This document shows positions 1 through 6,592 of a stretch of DNA of 7,902 nt, one piece after another. Positions within the stretch are counted from its first letter, which is position 1, and each line of letters begins with the position of its first letter. This stretch comes from Candidatus Zixiibacteriota bacterium (GTDB lineage: Bacteria > Zixibacteria > MSB-5A5 > GN15 > FEB-12). Below the pieces are notes generated by a model. That model did not search any database, had not been told where the DNA came from, and was given only the letters and a program-made list of their open reading frames with translations. A program made the translations under genes and the position numbers. The stretch lies in NCBI GenBank assembly GCA_023132995.1, contig JAGLXI010000217.1:1-7902 (forward strand), written 5' to 3'.

Positions 1-858
1 GGTCAGAAGGGGGAATCTCTCGATCTGGCCGCGTCGGTTCTTGGTATCTATAAAGCCACGCTCGCGATCCTCTTGCTCATACTTGCAGGGTATCAGGGCG
101 TCAAAGGCCTTGATGATCTCCGAGCAGGAGCGATCGGTGAGGTCGGCCGGCACGATGAATATGAAATCATCTCCCGCGATGTGCCCCACAAACCCCTCAC
201 GGCACAGATCGAAAACAATATCCTTGATGACGCGTGACGTCAACTGGATGACCTTGTCTCCCCTGGAATAGCCGTAGTAGTCGTTGTAGGCCTTGAAATT
301 GTCCAGGTCGGCATAGCAGACGGCAAATTCGGCCTCCTGCTGCAATTGGCGGTCGATTTCGTGCTCTATCATGGTCGGCCCCGGAAGGTGTGTAGAGGGA
401 TTGATCGAAAGATCCCGCTGGCTCCGCTCCAGCACGCGGCGGATCCGAACCTGAATTAAGTGGTCTTTCCACTCGCCGTAGATGAACTCTTCAACACCGT
501 TCTCATAGGCGGCGACAACGGCGCTGTCGTCCGGATCGGGGTGATACAGGATGACCGGGATGATTGACAGGAACATGTTGTGCTTGATGGCCCTGATCAG
601 TTCCACAGCCCGGAGCAAATCGTCCTGGCCGCTGATGAACACCGCCTCAACCGGGAATCTCTGACAGATAGTGACCAGACTCTCAAAAGCCTCAAACCGG
701 TGGAAGGATATCTCCTGGCCGCGAAAGAACTGCTCCAGATGAAAGTCGAGGTTTGCCCCGACCTGGTTGAGGGCAAAATGGCGGACCGAGGGCCGCGGCT
801 GTTCAGTGTCCTTTGGTCCCTGCCAGTTCTCGAGGATGGTACTTTCTGTGCTCAGCAA
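1..858 (-). CDS. Pseudo-receiver/GGDEF-domain signalling protein, 3' end cut off by the window
   Basis: Probable c-di-GMP-related signalling protein; 286 codons are visible and the frame is still open at base 1. Residues about 24-145 have the size and alternating pattern of a response-regulator receiver domain, but where the phospho-accepting Asp should end the third strand the sequence is VEAVFISGQDD, with Ser/Gly in that place, so phosphorylation looks unlikely. Residues about 155-286 are a GGDEF domain: DLDNFKAYNDYYGYSRGD (184-201) is the canonical metal and nucleotide-binding stretch, but the signature loop is AGDDF (228-232) instead of GGDEF or GGEEF, and there is no RxxD inhibitory site just before it. 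The DR.GFI and fP.l elements after the loop match GGDEF proteins that often carry GGDDF. The start is uncertain: TTG at 858 is used; TTG at 876 has a possible AGGTG ribosome site 10 nt upstream; the only in-frame ATG nearby (912) lies in the conserved end of xerD. The gene overlaps xerD by about 56 nt and is probably cotranscribed with it. Whether it makes, binds or ignores c-di-GMP cannot be told from sequence. Confidence 0.85.
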   Translation of the reverse strand, partial: MLSTESTILENWQGPKDTEQPRPSVRHFALNQVGANLDFHLEQFFRGQEISFHRFEAFESLVTICQRFPVEAVFISGQDDLLRAVELIRAIKHNMFLSIIPVILYHPDPDDSAVVAAYENGVEEFIYGEWKDHLIQVRIRRVLERSQRDLSINPSTHLPGPTMIEHEIDRQLQQEAEFAVCYADLDNFKAYNDYYGYSRGDKVIQLTSRVIKDIVFDLCREGFVGHIAGDDFIFIVPADLTDRSCSEIIKAFDALIPCKYEQEDRERGFIDTKNRRGQIERFPLLT

Positions 859-1693
859 TAATATATTCCCGGTCAATGGTCGTATACACCTGTGTCGTAG
901 ATATATCGGCATGACCGAGCATTTCTTGCACCACCCGCAGGTCCGCACCACCTTCAAGCATGTGGGTTGCAAACGAGTGCCGGAACGTGTGCGGGGAGAC
1001 TTTCTTGGCAATCCCGGCTTTCGCCACGGCTCTCTTGACTATTTTCCACAGTCCCACCCGGGAATAGGGCCGCCCCAATCGACTGATGAAAAGGAGGTCT
1101 GAGGCAAGGCTGCGGCTCGGGCCATGGTCGACGAACTCCTGGATGGCCCGGGAGGCAAACTCGCCAAGCGGCACCAGGCGTTGCTTGTCACCCTTGCCGA
1201 GAACGCGGATGAAACCGGCCTCAAACTCGATATCGCTCAAGCGGAGGTTTATCAGTTCCGTGACACGAAGGCCCGATCCATAGAGCAGTTCTATGATGGC
1301 CCGATCCCGAAGGGCATGCCGAGAACCCGGGTCAATGGCATCGATAATCCCGACCACCTCCTTCGGTGAGAGATAGTGCGGGTGATACCGAGCGATCCTC
1401 GGGGCAGAGAATCCCAGGAACGGGTTCTGTCCTGCGCCACCGGACTTGTGCTGATAGCCGAAGAACTGCTTGAGACTTGATATCTTCCGCGCCACAGTGG
1501 CCGGTTTGCGCCCCGATCTGCTGAGGTAACCGATGTAGTCCCCGGCCATGCGGGGAGTCACCTGCTCCGGATCGACAACGGCCACCTTCGCGGCAAACTC
1601 CATCAGGTCGCGGCGGTAAGAGGATAGCGTATTCGCCGACAGCCCGCGTTCGAGCTTCAGGTGCTGCAGGTAGTCATCGATCTGCGGTTTCAT
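803..1693 (-). CDS. xerD: Tyrosine recombinase, XerD-like
   Basis: Site-specific tyrosine recombinase of the XerC/XerD family, which resolves chromosome dimers at dif sites during segregation. The 296-residue length is normal. An N-terminal SAM-like DNA-binding domain covers about residues 1-90 (YLQHLKLERGLSANTLSSYRRDL is typical), and the catalytic domain runs from about 108 to the end. All six active-site residues are present: R143 (GSGLRVTEL), K167 (GKGDKQRL), H235 and R238 (SPHTFRHSFATHML), H261 (LGHADISTTQ) and the nucleophile Y270 (QVYT). The GADLRVVQ block and the KYHPR tail resemble XerD more than XerC, but no second Xer gene is in the window, so it could act alone. The start chosen is ATG at 1693 because GAGGTG sits 6 nt upstream; a GTG at 1702 is in frame but would lie inside that ribosome site. 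The gap to comF is 10 nt and the ribosome site overlaps the comF stop, suggesting translational coupling. Confidence 0.93.
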   Translation of the reverse strand: MKPQIDDYLQHLKLERGLSANTLSSYRRDLMEFAAKVAVVDPEQVTPRMAGDYIGYLSRSGRKPATVARKISSLKQFFGYQHKSGGAGQNPFLGFSAPRIARYHPHYLSPKEVVGIIDAIDPGSRHALRDRAIIELLYGSGLRVTELINLRLSDIEFEAGFIRVLGKGDKQRLVPLGEFASRAIQEFVDHGPSRSLASDLLFISRLGRPYSRVGLWKIVKRAVAKAGIAKKVSPHTFRHSFATHMLEGGADLRVVQEMLGHADISTTQVYTTIDREYIIAEHRKYHPRELAGTKGH

Positions 1694-1706
1694 CTCTCCC
1701 ACCTCA
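1694..1706 (-). promoter_or_regulatory. Ribosome binding site of xerD overlapping the comF stop codon
   Basis: On the minus strand GAGGTG (1705-1700) lies 6 nt before the ATG at 1693 and shares bases with the comF TGA (1706-1704). This settles the xerD start in favour of ATG 1693 over the in-frame GTG at 1702, and implies that ribosomes finishing comF can start xerD. Confidence 0.7.
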
Positions 1707-2405
1707 GGCCCCGTGCGCGATAGCGATCACGCCGGCCACCCGGTAGCCTGCCCCGATCAAAGTCTTTCTCGCCTCCAGAACGGTGGCGCCGCTCGTCACC
1801 ACGTCGTCCACCAATATGACGGTCGACGATTCCTTCACCGATCGGGGGACTACGAAAACGCCTCTGATGTTGGTCGCGCGTTTCTTCAGGTTGAGTCGGG
1901 CTTGCGGCCTCCGTTTCTTGATCCGGAGAATGACTCCTTCCCTGACAGGCAACCCCAGTCGAGGGGACAATTGCCGCGCCAGCAGGGCCGCCTGGTTGTA
2001 CCCCCGATAGTTCTGACGGCTGGGATACAGCGGAATCGGCACCAGCGCCACGGCATTGAGTCTGCGGATTTGGTCACCAAACTGCTCGTCCAGCATCCCG
2101 GCCATGACCGCAGCGGGAGAAGTGATCCCTCGGAACTTGAACTGAAGCACAATCTCCTTCAGCGGCGGCTCGTAATGGCCGCAGGCAAACAGGACGAACG
2201 CCTCGTCACCGCACAGAGGACAACTGACGGCACTCGGCAGAACCGATTGACAACTCAGGCAGACAGGATCCCGGTACCGGTCAATAGCGGCAAGACAGCG
2301 CTCGCAAATACCTATCCTGCTCTCGCTGAAGACACCACAACCATAACAGAGCGGGGGAAACACAAAATCCAGCGCCCCGTGCAGCCATGTCGCTCTTTTG
2401 ACCAT
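1704..2405 (-). CDS. comF: ComF family phosphoribosyltransferase-like protein
   Basis: Member of the ComF/GntX family. In naturally transformable bacteria ComF is needed for handling incoming single-stranded DNA in the cytoplasm, but many non-competent bacteria also have it. The 233-residue protein has the normal length and architecture: an N-terminal zinc-finger-like region with four CxxC pairs (C20/C23, C34/C37, C49/C52, C62/C65), the VPIPLYPSRQNYRGYNQA block (122-139), the QARLN..R..NI.GVF block (168-184), and the PRPP-binding loop VILVDDVVTSGATV (196-209) with its paired aspartates. Start: the ATG at 2405 gives the usual WLH.ALDFVFPPLC opening; upstream GCAGAG is only a weak ribosome site. 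The open frame continues far upstream to 3536, but that part is antisense to the peptidase and has no ComF similarity. It is probably first in a comF-xerD-GGDEF unit. I saw no convincing promoter for it. Confidence 0.92.
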   Translation of the reverse strand: MVKRATWLHGALDFVFPPLCYGCGVFSESRIGICERCLAAIDRYRDPVCLSCQSVLPSAVSCPLCGDEAFVLFACGHYEPPLKEIVLQFKFRGITSPAAVMAGMLDEQFGDQIRRLNAVALVPIPLYPSRQNYRGYNQAALLARQLSPRLGLPVREGVILRIKKRRPQARLNLKKRATNIRGVFVVPRSVKESSTVILVDDVVTSGATVLEARKTLIGAGYRVAGVIAIAHGA

Positions 2406-2407
2406 CT

Positions 2408-2469
2408 CTGCAGGCACATTCCCATGAAACGGGCAACCGAGAGTGACTCCAACAAAAAACTGCCTGCAG
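2408..2469. repeat. Short inverted repeat upstream of comF
   Basis: CTGCAGGCA at 2408-2416 is repeated in inverse as TGCCTGCAG at 2461-2469, with 44 nt between the arms. Each arm contains the palindrome CTGCAG. The nearer arm touches the comF start, so a bound dimer or a hairpin could affect translation, but arms this short with so long a gap can arise by chance. Confidence 0.3.
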
Positions 2470-2569
2470 CGCCCAACTGCGTTCATGACTGCCGGTACGG
2501 CCCCCAAAAAACAGCCACGGAACGCGCCCGGTAGTGTTGCTATCGAGCCGGAAACTGCCGCATGAAATA

Positions 2570-2598
2570 GTGACACAGGCCCGGCCATCACGTATATT
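2570..2598 (+). promoter_or_regulatory. Sigma-70-like promoter for the M28 peptidase
   Basis: GTGACA (2570-2575, 5 of 6 to TTGACA), a 17-nt spacer and TATATT (2593-2598, 5 of 6 to TATAAT) point to transcription starting near 2605. That start would leave almost no leader for the upstream ATG at 2607 and about 44 nt of leader for the ATG at 2649, so it supports the later start codon. Confidence 0.55.
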
Positions 2599-2648
2599 CG
2601 ACCTCCATGAACTGTCGACCGGAAATAACTACATGGGGTACACACAAA

Positions 2649-4412
2649 ATGACCAAAGCAAACGTCTCGCTCACGCATAAGTGCGGGCTGCGGCTGGCAG
2701 CAGCGACTGCCGCTATCCTGTTTAGCGCACTGCCCGGCGCGCAGGGCAATACTGCTTACGATATCACACCGGATTCGATACACAGGCATATCGCGGTGCT
2801 GGCACATGACTCGCTGGAAGGGCGCGAGGTTGGAGAAATCGGTGAATGGAAGGCGGCACAGTATATCATGGGCGTGTTTCGCGACGCCGGTCTTGAGCCA
2901 AAGGGCTCCGACAGCGGCTACCTGCAACCGTTTGAGTTCACCAAGGCGATAGACTTCGGCCCGGCAAATCACCTGACGGTAAACGGAGCCCAACTGCAGT
3001 TGGGCGAGGAGTTCTCCCCCTTGCGGCAGTCGGCGAACGGACCGTTTAGCTTTGGGGAGGTTGTATTCGTTGATTACGGCATCGTTGTCGATGAGGCTGA
3101 TGGCGATTACGATAATTACCGAGGCCTGGACGTCGCCGGCAAGGCGGTCGTCATCAAGCGGTTCGCCCCGGCGCGGCCGGATTCGTCGGCCGCGGACACC
3201 AACGGGATCAATTTCGACCGCTACGCCTACCTGACCGACAAAATAAACACCGCCATCGAACGCGAGGCCGGCGCGGTATTTCTTATCACTCCGGAAGACA
3301 TGGAGGATACTCTGACGGCCATCGGTCCCACCCGGATCAACCCAAAAGAGATACCGATTATCTTCCTGAGGCATAAGGCGCTGGAGAGATTGAAACTGGA
3401 CCTCTCCGCTCCGGAGATCCGGTCGGTCGAGGGTGAAACGGAACTGATCAAGACACGCGACACCGGCTACAACGTGGTGGGTTACCTTCCCGGGGAAACC
3501 GATACCACGGCCATAATCGGCGCACACTACGACCACCTCGGATGGGGCACGGAAACGTCACGCTACCACGGCAAGGAAAAAATGATCCATAACGGGGCGG
3601 ATGACAACGCCTCAGGTACGGCAACCATGCTCGAACTTGCGCGGTTCTTTTCCGGGCGCAGCGCCCCACGCCGATACTCCCTCCTGTTTATCGCCTTTTC
3701 GGGAGAGGAGGCCGGCATCCTCGGGTCCAGTTATTACGCCCGGAATATGACAATTGATTCCGGCAAGGTTCGGATGATGGTCAACCTGGACATGATCGGT
3801 AGATTGAGAGAACAGGAGGGGTTAATGGTATTCGGGACCGGCAGTGCCACTCAGTTCAAAGACTACTTTGACTCGCTGGAATATGACAAGTTCAAAATCA
3901 CCCACAAGGAATCCGGGTTCGGTGGCTCCGATCATATGGCCTTCTACAGCCGCGGGATTCCGGTGCTGTTTTTCTTCACCGGCGCTCACGCCGACTATCA
4001 CAAACCGACGGACGATATCGAGAAAATCGATTTTGAAGGAACCGCCGCCGTCGGGTCGTTCGTGGCCGAGGTCGTGACGCACTTTGACAACGTAGGCAAC
4101 CCCCTGACTTACCAGCGAACGAAAGGCCCGGAACGTGGTCGCCACAGCAGTCAATACTCGGTGACACTGGGTATAACGCCTGATTTCATCGCCGAAGTGA
4201 AAGGCCTGCGTGTCGACGCCGTCTCACCGGACAGACCCGCCGACTGGGCCGGTATCCTCAAGGGGGATGTCATTATCAGGATGGGCGACATCTCGGTGGG
4301 TGACATTTACGACTACATGAGTGCGTTGGGCAGGTTCCGCAAGGGAGACAGCGCTACCGTGATCGTCGAGCGAGAGGCCGACACTCTGCACTTACCGGTC
4401 GTTTTCGAGTAG
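2649..4412 (+). CDS. Secreted M28 family zinc aminopeptidase-like protein with C-terminal PDZ domain
   Basis: Exported zinc peptidase of family M28, whose members mostly remove N-terminal residues from peptides. The 587-residue product has a Sec signal peptide (basic n-region, hydrophobic stretch about 16-29, likely cleavage after AQG at 33; no lipobox), a lead-in region of about 38-105, a PA-like insert (about 115-270), the M28 catalytic domain (about 274-480) and a PDZ domain (about 500-587, RVDAVSPDRPADWAGILKGD). The two-zinc site is complete: H293 in GAHYDHLG, D319 in GADDNASG, catalytic E353 and ligand E354 in SGEEAG, D381 in NLDMIG, H451 in ADYHKPTDD. An in-frame ATG at 2607 exists but has no ribosome site and nearly coincides with the predicted transcription start; ATG 2649 has GGGG 10 nt upstream and gives a better signal peptide. 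It is a single-gene unit, divergent from comF. The substrate is unknown; the PDZ domain may bind C-terminal tails of substrates or partners. Confidence 0.92.
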   Translation: MTKANVSLTHKCGLRLAAATAAILFSALPGAQGNTAYDITPDSIHRHIAVLAHDSLEGREVGEIGEWKAAQYIMGVFRDAGLEPKGSDSGYLQPFEFTKAIDFGPANHLTVNGAQLQLGEEFSPLRQSANGPFSFGEVVFVDYGIVVDEADGDYDNYRGLDVAGKAVVIKRFAPARPDSSAADTNGINFDRYAYLTDKINTAIEREAGAVFLITPEDMEDTLTAIGPTRINPKEIPIIFLRHKALERLKLDLSAPEIRSVEGETELIKTRDTGYNVVGYLPGETDTTAIIGAHYDHLGWGTETSRYHGKEKMIHNGADDNASGTATMLELARFFSGRSAPRRYSLLFIAFSGEEAGILGSSYYARNMTIDSGKVRMMVNLDMIGRLREQEGLMVFGTGSATQFKDYFDSLEYDKFKITHKESGFGGSDHMAFYSRGIPVLFFFTGAHADYHKPTDDIEKIDFEGTAAVGSFVAEVVTHFDNVGNPLTYQRTKGPERGRHSSQYSVTLGITPDFIAEVKGLRVDAVSPDRPADWAGILKGDVIIRMGDISVGDIYDYMSALGRFRKGDSATVIVEREADTLHLPVVFE

Positions 4413-4434
4413 GCGGGCACGGCAGTCGGGCTTT

Positions 4435-6573
4435 CTACTCCGCCCTGTTCCGCCCTCTGGAGCGGACGACGGATATGACGCCCTTTACCTTGCGGACCTT
4501 CTCGATAATGCGATTCAGGTGAGACAGACTGGACACTTCCACTACGAATCGCCCGGTGGCGGTTGTATCCTGAGAGTGCATCTCGGCCACACGAACATTG
4601 GTGTCGGAATCGGCGATGGCCTCGGTAATGTCACGCAGCATGTTGCGGCGGTCTTCGACTACCAGTTCCAGTTCCACCACGAATGATTGCCCCTTGCCGG
4701 CATCCCAACTCACTTCGATACTCCGTTCGGGGGACTGTTCCCGCAGGTAGGCGGCGCTCTCGCAGTCGGCCCGGTGAACCGTCACGCCACGTCCGCGTGT
4801 TATAAAGCCGACAATATCTTCACCGGGAAGGGGCTGACAGCAACCGGCGAACCGGAACATCATGTCGGACATGCCGTGAACCCTGATCCCCTTGGAGCCG
4901 CGGATGCGGTCGATCACCTGTCCGACGATTCCGGTTTTCGGTTTTCTTTCCTCGGGCTGGATCAGATTCAGAAGCGGGCGCGGCGTCATCGAGCCGTAGC
5001 CGATAGCAGCGAAAAGGTCCTCGACCGATTTCTTGTCGAGCTGCTCGGCGTACTCCTGCATTGCTTCGCCACCGGGCATCTTGAGGTGCTTTTCCCTGAG
5101 CTTGCGTTCGATCACCTCGCGACCGAGCGCTACCGACTGTTCAAAGCCGGCCTGTTTCAGCCATCGGCGAATCTTCGCCCGGGCGGAGGAGGTTTTTACC
5201 AGCTTGAGCCAATCGTGCGACGGCGAGCGCTTGGGGTTGGTAATAATCTCCACCGTGTCTCCCGAGTTAAGCTCGGTAGAAAGGGGCTTCAAACGCTGGT
5301 TGATCTTGGCGCCGGCGCAGTGAATACCGATCTCGGTGTGAATCTGGAACGCGAAATCAAGCGGCGTCGACCCCTTGGGAAGGTGCTTGAGCATCCCTTG
5401 GGGGGTGAACACGAAAATGTCCTCGGAGTAGAGGTCGATCTGCAGGTACTCGAGGAAATCGGACGGGTTGGTCATGTCCCGCTGCCATTCGAGAACGTCG
5501 CGCAGCCAGACCATCTGGCGGTCGGATTTGCTCATCTGCTGGCGGCCTTCTTTGTAGAGCCAGTGGGCGGCAATTCCGTTCTCGGCCACGTAGTGCATCT
5601 GCTGGGTGCGAATCTGTATTTCCACCGGCCGGTGGCGGGGGCCGAAAGCAGTAGTATGCAACGACCGGTACCCGTTCGGTTTGGGGTTGGCGATATAGTC
5701 ATGAAAGCGATCCGAGACCGGCTTCCACATAGAGTGCACAATCCCCAGCGTGTGATAGCATTCCCTCTCCGTGTTCACAATCACCCGGATGGCGAAAAGG
5801 TCGTATATCTCATCGTAGGGCACGTTCCTCAACCTGATTTTGCGATAGACGGAGTCAAGGTGCTTGGCCCGGCCGGAGACGGTGGCCGAGATGCCGTCCT
5901 TGTCCAGCGCTTTTTTCAAGGGTGCGGCGACTTCCGCCACGTAGCGTTCGCGCTGTTCCCGGCTCTCGTTCAGGCGTTGGGCAAGATCGGCGTAGACGTC
6001 GGGCTCAAGGTATTTCAGCGAGATGTCCTCAAGTTCCACCTTAACCTTGTTAATACCGAAACGGTGCGCCAGGGGACAGTAGACATCGCGTGTCTCACGG
6101 GCAATTCGCTTTCGCTTGTCGGGAGGAAGCGACTCCAGGGTACGCATGTTGTGCAGTCGGTCGGCCAGCTTGATGAGGATGACCCGGATATCTTTGGCCA
6201 TGGACAGCAGCATCTTGCGGAAGTAGTCCACCTGCTGTTCTTCGCGGGAGGAGAAATGCACGGCGCCCAGTTTGGTCACGCCGTCGACCATCTCGGCCAC
6301 TTCATCGCCGAACTCGCGCCGCAGTTCCTCCAGGGTGACTTCGGTGTCTTCGACCACGTCGTGCACCAGTCCGGCGGCGATCGTGGTGGAATCCAGGTGC
6401 TGCTCGGCAAGAACGAAGGCCACCTCGAGACAGTGCTCCACGTACGGTTCACCCGAAGACCGTTTCTGACCGGCATGGGCTCGATCAGAGAACTCATAGG
6501 CCTTGCGGATCAGCGGAATGTCGACGTTGGCATTGAATGACTCAATGCGTATGATGAACTCCGCCAGATTCAT
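4435..6573 (-). CDS. rel: Bifunctional (p)ppGpp synthetase/hydrolase, Rel/SpoT type
   Basis: Long RSH enzyme that makes and degrades (p)ppGpp, the stringent-response alarmone. The 712-residue length is standard. The HD hydrolase domain (about 20-150) keeps all key residues: H47, H71-D72, E75-D76 and D138 (KLADRLHNM), so hydrolysis should work. The synthetase domain (about 230-340) has GRAKHLDSVYRK, D258 in EIYDLFAIR, NGYRSLHTT and E318 in VEIQIRT. Then follow TGS (about 385-447, DIFVFTPQG), a helical linker, a Cys-containing region (C578, C579, H600, C604 in FAGCCQPLPG...HRADC) and a C-terminal ACT domain (about 630-706). The synthetase specificity motif, RxKD in most bifunctional enzymes, reads RFHD (289-292). 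Start: ATG 6573 has AAAAGG 6 nt upstream and begins MNLAEF; an upstream ATG at 6618 would overlap the preceding gene by 29 nt. It lies 16 nt after the family 9 glycosyltransferase, probably in one transcript. E. coli-style naming (relA or spoT) would mislead because both activities look intact. Confidence 0.96.
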   Translation of the reverse strand: MNLAEFIIRIESFNANVDIPLIRKAYEFSDRAHAGQKRSSGEPYVEHCLEVAFVLAEQHLDSTTIAAGLVHDVVEDTEVTLEELRREFGDEVAEMVDGVTKLGAVHFSSREEQQVDYFRKMLLSMAKDIRVILIKLADRLHNMRTLESLPPDKRKRIARETRDVYCPLAHRFGINKVKVELEDISLKYLEPDVYADLAQRLNESREQRERYVAEVAAPLKKALDKDGISATVSGRAKHLDSVYRKIRLRNVPYDEIYDLFAIRVIVNTERECYHTLGIVHSMWKPVSDRFHDYIANPKPNGYRSLHTTAFGPRHRPVEIQIRTQQMHYVAENGIAAHWLYKEGRQQMSKSDRQMVWLRDVLEWQRDMTNPSDFLEYLQIDLYSEDIFVFTPQGMLKHLPKGSTPLDFAFQIHTEIGIHCAGAKINQRLKPLSTELNSGDTVEIITNPKRSPSHDWLKLVKTSSARAKIRRWLKQAGFEQSVALGREVIERKLREKHLKMPGGEAMQEYAEQLDKKSVEDLFAAIGYGSMTPRPLLNLIQPEERKPKTGIVGQVIDRIRGSKGIRVHGMSDMMFRFAGCCQPLPGEDIVGFITRGRGVTVHRADCESAAYLREQSPERSIEVSWDAGKGQSFVVELELVVEDRRNMLRDITEAIADSDTNVRVAEMHSQDTTATGRFVVEVSSLSHLNRIIEKVRKVKGVISVVRSRGRNRAE

Positions 6574-6592
6574 AAGCGGCCTTTTCTCGTCA
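6574..6592 (-). promoter_or_regulatory. Ribosome binding site of rel next to the stop of the glycosyltransferase gene
   Basis: AAAAGG (6585-6580 on the minus strand) stands 6 nt before the ATG at 6573, just after the TGA (6592-6590) of the upstream gene. It selects ATG 6573 as the rel start. The short gap leaves no room for a separate promoter between the two genes. Confidence 0.6.

Larger units (their letters stand above)
2406..2648. other. Divergent intergenic region between comF and the M28 peptidase
   Basis: About 240 nt separate the two divergent coding starts. The plus-strand side holds a good promoter (2570-2598). The comF side shows no convincing -35/-10 pair; the best I could place (TTGGAG, 17 nt, TTTCAT on the minus strand) is too weak to call. 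A 9-bp inverted repeat (2408-2416 and 2461-2469) lies close to comF. No small gene or structured RNA is evident. Confidence 0.6.

Noticed and set aside
1713..2534. 273-codon open frame on the plus strand opposite comF
   Set aside because: Antisense to a gene with clear motifs; its own translation shows no domain and is low in recognisable structure.
2607..2648. ATG at 2607 as start of the M28 peptidase
   Set aside because: No ribosome site precedes it, it falls at the predicted transcription start, and it would put 14 residues before a better signal peptide.
2406..3536. Continuation of the comF reading frame far upstream, giving an apparent 610-residue protein
   Set aside because: The extra part is antisense to the signal peptide, PA-like and early catalytic regions of the M28 peptidase and has no ComF-like content; ATG 2405 gives a protein of normal ComF length.
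4407..4440. GAGTAG/CTACTC inverted repeat as a shared terminator of the convergent genes
   Set aside because: The 6-bp arms simply arise because both genes end in a Glu codon plus TAG; the loop is 22 nt and no T run follows on either strand.
4687..6540. 617-codon open frame on the plus strand antisense to rel
   Set aside because: It lies wholly opposite the well-supported rel gene, resembles no family I recognise, and long antisense frames are expected opposite GC-rich codon usage.
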